Source: Paraburkholderia heleia NBRC 101817
Lineage (GTDB): Bacteria > Pseudomonadota > Gammaproteobacteria > Burkholderiales > Burkholderiaceae
Direction: 5' to 3'
Assembly: GCF_000739775.1 (NCBI RefSeq)
Contig: NZ_BBJH01000040.1
Coordinates: forward strand, 1-64,000
Length of the DNA stretch: 64,000 nt
Shown: positions 41,795 to 51,123 of the stretch, piece by piece
How the letters are laid out: every line of letters starts with the position of its first letter
Numbering within the stretch: the first letter of the stretch is position 1
Position numbers and translations under genes: made by a program
The notes under the pieces: generated by a model
The model's database searches: none
What the model saw: only the letters and a program-made list of their open reading frames with translations
Told to the model about the DNA's origin: nothing

Positions 41795-43318
41795 ATGAAC
41801 AACGACTACCTGCGGCCCCTCATGACGCCGGCGCACGACTTCCCGGACGAATCTTTCGAAGACGCCGCCGACGCCGTGGCGCGCCTCTCGAGCATCTACG
41901 AAGCGAATACGTCGTTCCTGCGCGACGCGTTCGCGCGCTATCGCCGCGGCGAGGCGTTCGAGCGCCGCGTGCGCGCGTGCTACCCGTTCGTGCGCATCCG
42001 CACCAACGTCAACACGCATATCGACTCGCGCCGCTCATATGGGTTCGTGGCGGGCCCCGGCGTGTTCGAGACCACCGTCACGCGGCCCGATCTGTTCGGC
42101 AATTACTATCGCGAGCAGTTGCGCCTGCTGGCGAAGAACCATCATGTGGCCATCGAAGTGGGCGTCTCGGACCAGCCCATTCCCGTGCACTTCGCGTTCG
42201 CCGAAGGCATCCACCTCGAAGGCGATCTCGACCGCGAGCGCCTCTTTGCCATGCGCGATGTGTTCGATACGCCCGATCTCGCGCAGCTCGACGACCGCAT
42301 CGTGAACGGCACCTACGAGCCGGAGGCGGGCGAGCCGCATCCGCTCGCGCTCTTTACCGCGCCGCGCGTGGACTTTTCGCTGCATCGGCTCAAGCACTAC
42401 ACGGCCACGTCGCCCACGCACGTGCAGAACTACGTGCTCTACACGAACTACCAGTTCTATATCGACGAATTCGTGAAGCTCGGCCGCGCGATGATGGCGC
42501 ACACCGACGACGCCGACCTGCGCAACTATCGCAGCGAATACACCTCGTTCGTCGAGCCCGGCGACGTGGTCACCTACAACGCGAATCTGGGCGAACAGGA
42601 CGACGAAGGCACGGCGCCCGCGCGGCTGCCGCAAATGCCGGCCTATCACCTCAAGCGTGCGGACGGCAGCGGCATCACGATGATCAACATCGGCGTGGGC
42701 CCTTCGAACGCGAAGACGATTACCGACCACATTGCCGTGCTGCGTCCGCATGCGTGGATCATGCTCGGCCACTGCGCGGGCTTGCGCAACACGCAGCGTC
42801 TGGGCGACTACGTGCTTGCGCACGGCTACGTGCGCGAGGATCACGTGCTCGACGCCGATTTGCCGCTGTGGGTGCCGATTCCGGCGCTCGCCGAAGTGCA
42901 GCTCGCGCTCGAGCGCGCGGTGGCGGAAGTCACGAAGCTCGACGGCGTGGAACTCAAGCGCGTGATGCGCACGGGGACGGTGGCGAGCGTCGACAACCGC
43001 AACTGGGAGCTGCGCGATCATCGCGAGCCGGTGCAGCGACTTTCGCAGAGCCGCGCGATCGCGCTCGACATGGAAAGCGCAACCATCGCCGCGAACGGAT
43101 TCCGCTTTCGTGTGCCGTACGGCACCTTGCTGTGCGTTTCCGACAAGCCGCTGCACGGCGAACTGAAGCTGCCGGGCATGGCCGATTCGTTCTATCGCGC
43201 ACAGGTCGATCAGCATTTGCAGATCGGCGTGAAGGCGATGGAGATTCTGCGCACGAACGGCCTGCACAAGCTGCATAGCCGGAAATTGCGCAGCTTCGCG
43301 GAGGTGGCGTTCCAGTAA
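41795..43318 (+). CDS. amn: AMP nucleosidase
   Basis: Amn hydrolyses AMP to adenine and ribose-5-phosphate. The 507-residue protein starts at ATG 41795, with GGAGAGG about ten bases upstream. The N-terminal domain (about 1-190) is the Amn-specific part. The C-terminal half is a nucleoside-phosphorylase fold with MINIGVGPSNAKTITDHIAV, HAWIMLGHCAGLRNTQRLGD, VREDHVLDADLPLWVPIPAL and the catalytic region ALDMESATIAANGFRFRVPY. Length and motifs match E. coli Amn closely. Confidence 0.95.
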   Translation: MNNDYLRPLMTPAHDFPDESFEDAADAVARLSSIYEANTSFLRDAFARYRRGEAFERRVRACYPFVRIRTNVNTHIDSRRSYGFVAGPGVFETTVTRPDLFGNYYREQLRLLAKNHHVAIEVGVSDQPIPVHFAFAEGIHLEGDLDRERLFAMRDVFDTPDLAQLDDRIVNGTYEPEAGEPHPLALFTAPRVDFSLHRLKHYTATSPTHVQNYVLYTNYQFYIDEFVKLGRAMMAHTDDADLRNYRSEYTSFVEPGDVVTYNANLGEQDDEGTAPARLPQMPAYHLKRADGSGITMINIGVGPSNAKTITDHIAVLRPHAWIMLGHCAGLRNTQRLGDYVLAHGYVREDHVLDADLPLWVPIPALAEVQLALERAVAEVTKLDGVELKRVMRTGTVASVDNRNWELRDHREPVQRLSQSRAIALDMESATIAANGFRFRVPYGTLLCVSDKPLHGELKLPGMADSFYRAQVDQHLQIGVKAMEILRTNGLHKLHSRKLRSFAEVAFQ

Positions 43319-43364
43319 GCGTGCATTGACCGGCGGCGGCTGGCTACAGGGCGCGCCGCCGGTT

Positions 43365-43526
43365 TCGGTTGTCGTCCTCGCTCGATCTGCCAGGAACGCC
43401 GGCGTGCGCCAGCGGTTGATTCCCGCTGAGGACTTCGGCAAGACCATGGGTCTGATCGCACTGCTGAACAATCTCGCCCAACCGCCCGCGGGCCTGCTGG
43501 GCCGGGCTCTTTGCGACGCGCCTGGC
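43365..43526 (+). pseudogene. MFS transporter fragment
   Basis: A short plus-strand stretch reads RSARNAGVRQRLIPAEDFGK then TMGLIALLNNLAQPPAGLLG. This resembles a cytoplasmic loop and following helix of major facilitator transporters (R.R..LIP..DFGKT.G.I...NNL.QP..GL). Nothing upstream or downstream continues the protein: amn ends at 43318 and the frame stops at 43568. It is likely the remnant of a deleted gene. The similarity is from memory of the family. Confidence 0.5.
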
Positions 43527-43595
43527 GGAAGATGTGCGGCGTGGCTGGCGACTATCGAGGAAACCTGAATTCGCACGCCGCCGCACGCCGCCGAC

Positions 43596-44123
43596 TCATT
43601 GCCCGAACCCCGTCAACCCGATCAGACTCCCCGCGCCAAGCAGCCACAGCGGATGAATCTTCGTGCGAAACGCGAGCGCGGCGCACACGCCGGTAATCGC
43701 CCAGGCGATCCAGGAGGGATCGGAGGCTCTGGCGATCAGTACGGCGCTCGCGGCCACGAGGCCCGCCGTCACCGGCACGAGCCCCTTCTGTGCGATACGC
43801 CGCCACGGGCGGTCCTTGAAGCGATCCCACGCGTGCAGCGCGGCGATCGTGACGAGCGACGACGGCCCGAACTTCGCAATCGACGCGACCAGCATGCCTG
43901 CCCAGCCGGCCACGTGCCAGCCGACCAGCGTCACGACCATCATGTTCGGACCGGGGGCGGCCTGGGCAAGCGCGAATAGCGCGCTGAACTCGCTCGCCGG
44001 CATCCAGTGGTGGACCTCGACGACCTGACGCTGCATCTCGGGCAGGATCGTGTTGCCGCCGCCGAACGCGAGCAGCGAGAGCTGGCCGAAGATCGCGGCG
44101 AGCGCAACGAGTGTGGCGCTCAT
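43596..44123 (-). CDS. chrA: chromate transporter subunit, second (C-terminal) half
   Basis: A 175-residue membrane protein of the CHR family, the second of two short genes that together equal one full ChrA. It opens LVALAAIFGQLSLLAFGGGN followed by TILPEM, and contains ALAQAAPGPNMMVVTLVGWH, the conserved CHR motif. Its ATG overlaps the stop of the first half by 4 bp. Paired short CHR proteins act together in the inner membrane, and chromate efflux is the known activity of the family. Physiological substrate here is not shown. Confidence 0.9.
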   Translation of the reverse strand: MSATLVALAAIFGQLSLLAFGGGNTILPEMQRQVVEVHHWMPASEFSALFALAQAAPGPNMMVVTLVGWHVAGWAGMLVASIAKFGPSSLVTIAALHAWDRFKDRPWRRIAQKGLVPVTAGLVAASAVLIARASDPSWIAWAITGVCAALAFRTKIHPLWLLGAGSLIGLTGFGQ

Positions 44124-44725
44124 CGCGCGGCTCCTTGCTTGCGCGCCGCGCGGGCGGCGAGCGCGATGCCGACCGGCGTGAGCACGAGCATGGTGGGCAA
44201 GAGCGGCGTGCGCAGCACGGCAATGGCCACGAAGCCGAGTGCGGCGACGACGGCCGCGGCAGGATCGCGCCGCAGCGGCAGCACGATTTTCAGGGCCATC
44301 GAGACAAGCAGCCCGGCCGCCGCCGCGGCCAGCCCCACGAACAGATGCCGCACGTGCGGGTCGTCTTGCGTGCGCTCGTAGAGCACGCCGAGCCCGATCA
44401 CGACGAGCGACGGACCCGCGATCAGGCCGAGGATGCCCGCGAGTGCGCCGCGCCACCCCTGAAAACGCATGCCGAGCGCGACCGAGAGATTGATGACGTT
44501 GCCGCCCGGCAAGAACTGGCAGAGGCCGAGCAGGTCGGTGAACTCGCTGGCGGTCAGCCAGCGGCGCTGCTCGACGATGGTGCGGCGCGCGAGCGGCAGT
44601 GCGCCGCCAAACGACGTGAAGCCGAGAGCGAGGAAGCCGAGGAACAGATCGCGTACCGTCGGCGTGTGCAGGCTGTCGTCCGTGCCATGTCCGGCTGCGG
44701 CGGCCGATGAGATGGATTGTTTCAT
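44120..44725 (-). CDS. chrA: chromate transporter subunit, first (N-terminal) half
   Basis: A 201-residue CHR-family membrane protein from ATG 44725; an alternative upstream start at 44749 lacks better support. It has LFLGFLALGFTSFGGALPLA, the GGN-containing ...CQFLPGGNVINLSVALG motif and several hydrophobic segments. Together with the following gene it forms a heteromeric CHR pair. A divergent LysR-type regulator begins 100 bp away and probably controls the pair. Confidence 0.9.
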   Translation of the reverse strand: MKQSISSAAAAGHGTDDSLHTPTVRDLFLGFLALGFTSFGGALPLARRTIVEQRRWLTASEFTDLLGLCQFLPGGNVINLSVALGMRFQGWRGALAGILGLIAGPSLVVIGLGVLYERTQDDPHVRHLFVGLAAAAAGLLVSMALKIVLPLRRDPAAAVVAALGFVAIAVLRTPLLPTMLVLTPVGIALAARAARKQGAAR

Positions 44726-44803
44726 GAATGGAAGGGACCTCTGGGGCAAGTTCGGAGATTAAGCCCATTCGCGCGCGCGGCAAAACGATTTCTATGGCGC
44801 GCT

Positions 44804-44824
44804 CTTGTGATCTACACTCACAAG
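44804..44824. promoter_or_regulatory. candidate LysR operator overlapping its own start region
   Basis: Inverted repeat CTTGTGA (44804-44810) and TCACAAG (44818-44824) separated by seven bases, ending one base before the LysR ATG at 44826. It could control both the regulator and the divergent chrA pair. Confidence 0.55.
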
Positions 44825-44825
44825 C

Positions 44826-45755
44826 ATGGTACGTCCCCTTCCTCCCTTTCCTGCGCTGCGCGCGTTCGAGGCCGCTGCGCGGCACAACAGTTTCTCCGCC
44901 GCGGCGGGCGAGCTCAATGTGACTCACGGTGCCATCAGCCGGCAGGTGGCCGCGCTCGAGGCGTGGGTCGGCGTGCAGGTGTTTCACCGGCACGGCAAGC
45001 GGGTCGCGCTGACCGAGGACGGGCGGCGCTACCTCGCCGCCGTGCAGTCGGCCTTCGACGATATCGCGCGCGCAACCAGCCAGTTGCGCGACACGGGCAT
45101 GGTCCACGTGCTGCGCGTGAGTGCGCTGCCTACCTTCGCGATGAAATGGCTGCTGCCGCGGCTTTCGCAGTTTCAGCGCCTCGCGCCGAACGTCGAGTTG
45201 CGCCTGTCGACCTCGAACGCGCCGGTCGAGACGCTCGAAGGCTTCGACGTGGCCGTGCGGCGCGGTCCGGCCCACTGGCCCGACTGCGAGTCCGGTCATT
45301 TTCTGGACGAGATGGAACTGCCGGTGTGCAGTCCGGCGCTGCTCAAACGCGCGCCGATTCATCAGGCGAGCGATCTTGCGCGCCACGTGCTGCTGCATTC
45401 GGACACGCGTCCCGATGCGTGGCGCATCTGGCTCGCAGCCGCAGGCGTGAAAGCCAAATGCCGCAAGAAGCAGTCGTTCGACCACTTCTATCTGGCCTTG
45501 CAGGCCGCCGTGGATGGTCTTGGTGTCGCGCTCGGCCCGCTGCCGCTGCTCGACGACGAACTTGCATCGGGGCGCCTCGTCACCCCGCTCGCGGGGCCGC
45601 ATCTCGACGCGCGCGGCTACTGGTGGGTGGCGCGCCGCGAGATGGCGCAAGCGCCGCTCGTCCTGCAGTTTTGCCGCTGGCTGGAAGAGCAGGCGAGCAC
45701 GCGGGCGCCGCTCGGTGCGTCCCGCGCGCAAAGCAAGAGGGGAGTGATGCGCTAA
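44826..45755 (+). CDS. LysR-family regulator (GcvA-like)
   Basis: A 309-residue LysR protein. The winged helix reads LPPFPALRAFEAAARHNSFS, then AAAGELNVTHGAISRQVAAL and HGKRVALTEDGRRYL. The effector domain starts near residue 92 (LRVSALPTFAMKWLLPRL), typical of the GcvA/AmpR-like group. Divergent from chrA, with the candidate operator immediately before its start codon, so the leader is very short or absent. Confidence 0.92.
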   Translation: MVRPLPPFPALRAFEAAARHNSFSAAAGELNVTHGAISRQVAALEAWVGVQVFHRHGKRVALTEDGRRYLAAVQSAFDDIARATSQLRDTGMVHVLRVSALPTFAMKWLLPRLSQFQRLAPNVELRLSTSNAPVETLEGFDVAVRRGPAHWPDCESGHFLDEMELPVCSPALLKRAPIHQASDLARHVLLHSDTRPDAWRIWLAAAGVKAKCRKKQSFDHFYLALQAAVDGLGVALGPLPLLDDELASGRLVTPLAGPHLDARGYWWVARREMAQAPLVLQFCRWLEEQASTRAPLGASRAQSKRGVMR

Positions 45756-45827
45756 GGCGCGAGCGCTGCGCAGGCCTGCGAAAACATGAACCGCAGGCCA
45801 TCCGCACGCCGCGCCGCGAGCGATGCA

Positions 45828-46595
45828 TCAGAGATAGAACATCCGGTCTTCGTCGGAGTCGCGGTCGCGGCGCGCCGGGTGCTCCTTGCCGGTATCTTCG
45901 GCGGTATCCGCATCTTCGTAGAACTTGAGAACGGCTTCGAGCACCTGGTCCGGGTCGTCGATCACCTGCATCAAGTCCATGTCTTCGGGATTGATGAGGC
46001 CCATGGGCACGAGCGCCGAGCGGAACCAGTCGAGCAGGCCCTTCCAGAATTCGGCGCCCACCAGAATGATGGGCACGTGACGCGACTTTTTCGTCTGGAT
46101 GAGCGTGAGCACTTCGGCCAGTTCGTCGAGCGTGCCGAAGCCGCCGGGCATGACGATCACGGCGTCCGAGTTCTTCACGAAGGTGACCTTGCGCGTGAAG
46201 AAATGGCGAAAGCGCAGCGAGATGTCCTGCCACTGGTTGCCCGACTGCTCGTGCGGCAACTCGATGTTCAGGCCCACCGAAGGCGACTTGCCCGCATGCG
46301 CGCCCTGGTTCGCGGCTTCCATGATGCCGGGGCCGCCGCCGGAGATCACGGCGAAGCCCGCATCGGACACCTTGCGCGCAATGGTGCTGGCGAGCTGGTA
46401 GTACTTCGACTCCGGTTTCAGGCGGGCGGAACCGTAGATGCTGACCGCTGGCCGGATCTCGGACAGGTACTCGGTCGCCTCGATAAACTCTGCCATAATC
46501 GTGAACATCTGCCACGATGCGCGGGCCTTCTTGGCCGTCGCGCGCTCTTGATCTGCGAGTGAACGCAGACTCGGAATCACTTTTCTCTTGTCCAT
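45828..46595 (-). CDS. LOG-family protein (TIGR00730 type)
   Basis: A 255-residue Rossmann-fold protein with the LOG hallmarks SGGGPGIMEAANQGAH (near residue 85) and PGGFGTLDELAEVLTL (near 150). Related proteins release cytokinin bases from their ribotides or hydrolyse AMP-type nucleotides; others are annotated as lysine decarboxylases by mistake. The C-terminal ~30 residues are acidic and variable. The start codon is back to back with polA: only one base separates the two ATGs. Confidence 0.9.
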   Translation of the reverse strand: MDKRKVIPSLRSLADQERATAKKARASWQMFTIMAEFIEATEYLSEIRPAVSIYGSARLKPESKYYQLASTIARKVSDAGFAVISGGGPGIMEAANQGAHAGKSPSVGLNIELPHEQSGNQWQDISLRFRHFFTRKVTFVKNSDAVIVMPGGFGTLDELAEVLTLIQTKKSRHVPIILVGAEFWKGLLDWFRSALVPMGLINPEDMDLMQVIDDPDQVLEAVLKFYEDADTAEDTGKEHPARRDRDSDEDRMFYL

Positions 46596-46596
46596 A

Positions 46597-49398
46597 ATGC
46601 CTGAAGAACTACGCGTGGAAACGAAGCTACAAAATGAGCTGGAAGGTAAGACCCTGTTGCTGGTCGACGGTTCTAGCTATCTCTATCGGGCCTTCCATGC
46701 GATGCCGGATCTGCGCGGTCCTGACGGCGAACCCACGGGCGCGCTGTACGGCATCATCAACATGCTGCGTCGCATGCGCAAGGACGTTACGGCAGAGTAT
46801 AGCGCGTGCGTGTTCGATGCAAAGGGCAAGACGTTCCGCGACGACTGGTACCCCGAGTACAAAGCCAACCGGCCTTCCATGCCCGAGCCGCTCGCTGCAC
46901 AAATCGAGCCCATTCACACGGCTGTGCGCGCGCTCGGCTGGCCGCTCCTGATGATCGAAGGCGTGGAGGCCGACGACGTGATCGGCACGCTCGCGCGCGA
47001 GGCCGAGAAGCTCGGCATGAAGGTCATCGTTTCCACGGGCGACAAGGACCTCGCGCAGCTCGTGACGGACCGCGTCACGCTCATCAACACGATGACGAAT
47101 GAAACGCTCGATCGCGAAGGCGTGATCGCGAAGTTCGGCGTGCCGCCGGAGCGCATCGTCGATTATCTCTCGCTCATCGGCGACACCGTCGACAACGTGC
47201 CGGGCGTGAACAAGTGCGGCCCGAAAACGGCGGTGAAGTGGCTCACGCAATACGACTCGCTCGACGGCGTGATCGCCCACGCGGATGAAATCAAGGGTGC
47301 CGTGGGCGGCTATTTGCGCGACGCGCTCGACTTCCTGCCGATGGCGAGAAAGCTCGTCACCGTGGAAACGGCTTGCGATCTCGCGCCGCATCTAGAGTCG
47401 ATCGAAGCCGCGCTCGCCACGCGCGCCGAAGCGCGCGAAGAACTGCGCGATATCTTCACGCGACATGGCTTCAAGACCTGGCTGCGCGAAATCACCGAAG
47501 CGAGTCAGCAGAGCGAGACGGTGCCCGCCGCAACCAGAGGCGACGCGCCCGAAAAAGATGCGAACGTGCAGCCTGCGCTGTTCGTCGATGCCCCGCGCCA
47601 TTACGAAACGATCCAGACGTGGGACCAATTCACCGCGTGGCTCAGCAGGATCGAAGCCGCCGAACTCACCGCGTTCGACACCGAGACCACGGCGCTCGAC
47701 CCGATGGTCGCGAAGCTCGTCGGCATGTCGTTTTCGACGCAACCTGGCGTGGCCGCCTATTTGCCGCTCGCGCATCGCGGCCCGGACGCGCCCGATCAAC
47801 TGCCGCAGGACGAAGTCCTCGCGCGCCTGAAGCCCTGGCTCGAAAGCGAGAAGCACAAGAAAGTCGGCCAGCACATGAAGTACGACGAGCAGGTGCTCGC
47901 GAACTACGGTATCGAGCTGAACGGCGTGGAGCACGACACGCTGCTCGAATCGTATGTGCTCGAATCGCATCGCAGCCACGACATGGACAGCCTCGCGCTG
48001 CGCCATCTCGGCATCAAGACGATCAAGTACGAAGAGGTGGCGGGCAAGGGCGCGCAGCAGATCGGCTTCGACGAAGTCTCGCTCGACAAGGCCGCCGAAT
48101 ACGCCGCCGAAGACGCCGATGTCACGCTGCAACTGCATCGTGCGCTCTACCCGCAGATCGCGCCTGAGAAGGGGCTCGATTACGTCTATCGCCAGATCGA
48201 ATTGCCCACCTCGCGCGTGCTGCGCAAGATGGAGCGCAACGGCGTGCTGATCGACACCGAAAGGCTCGAAAAGCAGAGCGCGGAAATTGCCGTGCGGCTC
48301 ATCGCGCTCGAACAGGAAGCGTACGCGCTCGCGGGCGGCGAATTCAATCTGGGCTCGCCCAAGCAGATCGGCCAGATCTTCTTCGAGAAGCTGCAGCTGC
48401 CGGTCGTGAAGAAGACGCCCAGCGGCGCGCCTTCCACCGACGAAGAGGTGCTGCAAAAGCTCGCCGAGGATTATCCGCTGCCCAAGATCCTGCTCGAGCA
48501 TCGCGGTCTTGCCAAGCTCAAGTCCACGTACACCGACAAGCTGCCGCGCATGGTGAATGCGCAAACGGGCCGCGTGCACACGAACTATGCGCAGGCCGTG
48601 GCGGTCACGGGCCGTCTGGCGTCGAACGATCCGAATCTGCAGAACATCCCCGTGCGCACCGGCGAAGGCCGGCGCATTCGCGAGGCGTTCATCGCGCCGC
48701 CGGGGCACAAGATCGTTTCCGCCGACTACTCGCAGATCGAACTGCGCATCATGGCCCATATCTCGGGCGACGAGTCGCTGCTCGCGGCGTTCGCACGCGG
48801 CGACGACATTCACCGCGCCACGGCTTCGGAGGTGTTCGGCGTCACGCCGCTCGAAGTGAGCGCGGACCAGCGGCGCATCGCCAAGGTCATCAATTTCGGC
48901 CTGATTTACGGCATGAGCGCGTTCGGGCTCGCATCGAATCTCGGCATCACGCGCGACGCAGCGAAGCTCTATATCGACCGCTATTTCGCCCGCTATCCGG
49001 GCGTTGCGCGCTATATGGACGAAACCCGCATGGACGCGAAGTCGCGCGGCTATGTGGAGACCGTGTTCGGCCGCCGCCTGTGGCTGCCCGAGATCAACGG
49101 CGGCAACGGCCCGCGCCGCCAGGCCGCCGAGCGCGCCGCCATCAACGCGCCCATGCAGGGCACGGCCGCCGATCTCATCAAGCTGTCCATGGTCGCGGTG
49201 CAGAAGTGGCTCGACGAACGCAAGATCGGCACGAAGATGATCATGCAGGTGCACGATGAACTCGTGCTCGAGGTGCCGGGCGACGAACTCGCCGAAGTGC
49301 GCAAGCGCTTGCCCGAGCTGATGTGCTCGGTGGCGCAGCTCAAGGTGCCGCTCGTCGCCGAAGTGGGCGTGGGCGAAAACTGGGAGGAGGCGCATTGA
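46597..49398 (+). CDS. polA: DNA polymerase I
   Basis: PolA fills gaps and removes RNA primers in replication and repair. The 933-residue protein has all three domains. The 5' nuclease occupies about 20-300 (LLLVDGSSYLYRAFHAMPDL; GVEADDVIGTLAREA; LIGDTVDNVPGV). The 3'-5' exonuclease occupies about 335-530 (AFDTETTALD keeps the DxE motif). The polymerase occupies about 540-930 (motif A VSADYSQIELRIMAHISGDE; O-helix RRIAKVINFGLIYGMS; motif C MQVHDELVLEVP). ATG 46597 is chosen; a TTG nine bases upstream is less likely. It lies one base from the divergent LOG gene. Confidence 0.97.
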   Translation: MPEELRVETKLQNELEGKTLLLVDGSSYLYRAFHAMPDLRGPDGEPTGALYGIINMLRRMRKDVTAEYSACVFDAKGKTFRDDWYPEYKANRPSMPEPLAAQIEPIHTAVRALGWPLLMIEGVEADDVIGTLAREAEKLGMKVIVSTGDKDLAQLVTDRVTLINTMTNETLDREGVIAKFGVPPERIVDYLSLIGDTVDNVPGVNKCGPKTAVKWLTQYDSLDGVIAHADEIKGAVGGYLRDALDFLPMARKLVTVETACDLAPHLESIEAALATRAEAREELRDIFTRHGFKTWLREITEASQQSETVPAATRGDAPEKDANVQPALFVDAPRHYETIQTWDQFTAWLSRIEAAELTAFDTETTALDPMVAKLVGMSFSTQPGVAAYLPLAHRGPDAPDQLPQDEVLARLKPWLESEKHKKVGQHMKYDEQVLANYGIELNGVEHDTLLESYVLESHRSHDMDSLALRHLGIKTIKYEEVAGKGAQQIGFDEVSLDKAAEYAAEDADVTLQLHRALYPQIAPEKGLDYVYRQIELPTSRVLRKMERNGVLIDTERLEKQSAEIAVRLIALEQEAYALAGGEFNLGSPKQIGQIFFEKLQLPVVKKTPSGAPSTDEEVLQKLAEDYPLPKILLEHRGLAKLKSTYTDKLPRMVNAQTGRVHTNYAQAVAVTGRLASNDPNLQNIPVRTGEGRRIREAFIAPPGHKIVSADYSQIELRIMAHISGDESLLAAFARGDDIHRATASEVFGVTPLEVSADQRRIAKVINFGLIYGMSAFGLASNLGITRDAAKLYIDRYFARYPGVARYMDETRMDAKSRGYVETVFGRRLWLPEINGGNGPRRQAAERAAINAPMQGTAADLIKLSMVAVQKWLDERKIGTKMIMQVHDELVLEVPGDELAEVRKRLPELMCSVAQLKVPLVAEVGVGENWEEAH

Positions 49399-49664
49399 AG
49401 GCGCATCAAGGTGCTTAGTGAAGCTGACTAAGTACATACTGAATGCGCAGTGCCGCAAAAGCCGTAACCAGGACGTAATCAGGACGTAACTGCGCGCGCG
49501 CGATAAGGCAAGCCTTGCGTGCGTGATGTCGCGAATGCGCGCCGCAAGGGTTGCCGCCGCGCGCTCCGTCAGCCGACAATGATTTGATCGAAGGCCGGTG
49601 CCTCGCACGTCATGTTGTCGATGTATCGGCCTTTCTATCGCCTTTCGACATGCACGGAGAGTCT

Positions 49665-51041
49665 ATGCATCGCTTTATCGTTGTGGGAGGAGGCGCGGGC
49701 GGGCTGGAACTGGCAACACGGCTCGGCGATCGTTACGGCGAGGCGCGCGCGAAGCGGGGCAAGCCGCAGGCGGCATCGATCACGCTGGTCGACCGTAATC
49801 CGACGCATATCTGGAAACCGCTCCTGCACGAAGTCGCGGCGGGCAGCATGGATCCGTTCACGCATCAGCTCGAATATCCGGCGCAGGCGCGCTGGCACGG
49901 CTTCGAGTTCCAGCAGGGCGAGCTGACCGGGCTCGACCGCGCGGCGAAGCGCATCACGCTCGGGCGCGTGCTCGACGAAGACGGCGCGGAAATGCTGCCC
50001 GAGCGCGTGCTCGAATACGACACGCTCGTGCTCGCCATCGGCAGCACGACGCATTTTTTCGGCGTGCCGGGCGCGGCCGAGAATTCCATCGCGCTCGACA
50101 CCGTCGAGCAGGCCGAGCGCTTTCGCAAGCGCCTGATCGCCGCGTGCATGCGCGCCGAACATCAGGCTCCCGAAAGAATCGCGGTGGAGGTGACGGCAGA
50201 CGACCTCGCGCCGGTCATGAATGCAGGCGCCGAGCCGCGCGTGCAGGTGGCGATCATTGGCGCGGGCGCAACGGGCGTCGAGCTCTCTGCCGAACTGCGC
50301 AACACCGCCCAGGTGCTGTCGGCCTATGGGCTGCACAAGCTCGATCCGCGCCACGATGTGGGCATCGTGCTGATCGAGGCGGGTCCGCGCATCCTGCCCG
50401 CGCTGCCCGAACGCGTGTCTTCGGCGACGGGCGAATTGCTGAACAAGCTCGGCGTGAAGCTGCTGACGAGCGAACGCGTGATCGAAGTGGCGCCTGGCGT
50501 CGTGCGCACCGCGAGCGGCAAGAACCTGCGCGCGGACCTCACGGTCTGGGCGGCGGGCATCACTGCGCCGGCTGTGCTCTCGCGGCTCGACGGCCTCACC
50601 GTGAACAAGCTCGGCCAGCTGATCGTGCGCCGTACGCTGCAAACGGAACTCGACGACAACATCTTCGCGCTCGGCGACTGCGCGGCCTGCGAATGGCCGG
50701 GCCACGAGCGCGGTGTGCCGCCGCGCGCGCAGGCCGCCCACCAGCAGGCCACTTTTCTGTTCAAGTCACTCGGGAATCTGCTCGCCGGCAAGCCGCTGGA
50801 GGAGTTCACCTATCGCGACTTCGGCTCACTGGTGTCGCTCGGCCACTTCAGCGCGGTCGGCAATCTGATGGGCGGGCTGATCGGCGGGAATATGTTGATC
50901 GAAGGGTTGTTTGCCCGTTTCATGTACATGTCGCTGTACCGGCTGCACATCGCGGCGCTGCATGGCTACGCGCGCATGGTGCTCGACACCTTCGCGCACT
51001 GGCTGCGCCGCACGACGCTGCCGCGCGTGAAGCTGCACTGA
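49665..51041 (+). CDS. ndh: type II NADH dehydrogenase
   Basis: A 458-residue FAD protein from ATG 49665, chosen because GGAGA lies five bases upstream and the FAD-binding RFIVVGGGAGGLELATRLGD follows at once. A second dinucleotide motif VAIIGAGATGVELSAELRNT binds NADH. The closing NIFALGDCAACEWPG and the C-terminal hydrophobic-amphipathic end (MYMSLYRLHIAALHGY) fit NDH-2, which passes electrons from NADH to quinone without pumping protons. The 266 bp upstream hold no gene, only a doubled CAGGACGTAA. Confidence 0.93.
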   Translation: MHRFIVVGGGAGGLELATRLGDRYGEARAKRGKPQAASITLVDRNPTHIWKPLLHEVAAGSMDPFTHQLEYPAQARWHGFEFQQGELTGLDRAAKRITLGRVLDEDGAEMLPERVLEYDTLVLAIGSTTHFFGVPGAAENSIALDTVEQAERFRKRLIAACMRAEHQAPERIAVEVTADDLAPVMNAGAEPRVQVAIIGAGATGVELSAELRNTAQVLSAYGLHKLDPRHDVGIVLIEAGPRILPALPERVSSATGELLNKLGVKLLTSERVIEVAPGVVRTASGKNLRADLTVWAAGITAPAVLSRLDGLTVNKLGQLIVRRTLQTELDDNIFALGDCAACEWPGHERGVPPRAQAAHQQATFLFKSLGNLLAGKPLEEFTYRDFGSLVSLGHFSAVGNLMGGLIGGNMLIEGLFARFMYMSLYRLHIAALHGYARMVLDTFAHWLRRTTLPRVKLH

Positions 51042-51123
51042 GCGGCCGCATCGAGCGGCGCTTGCGTCCGGGGCGCGGCGTTATTCTGCCTGTTTCCGCT
51101 GTTTGACCTCCAAGGAGCGCTGC

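Noticed and set aside
43596..45731. A 711-codon minus-strand frame containing the second chrA half
   Set aside because: The upstream part is antisense to the LysR gene and out of frame with the first chrA gene; the true start is ATG 44123 with a 4-bp overlap.
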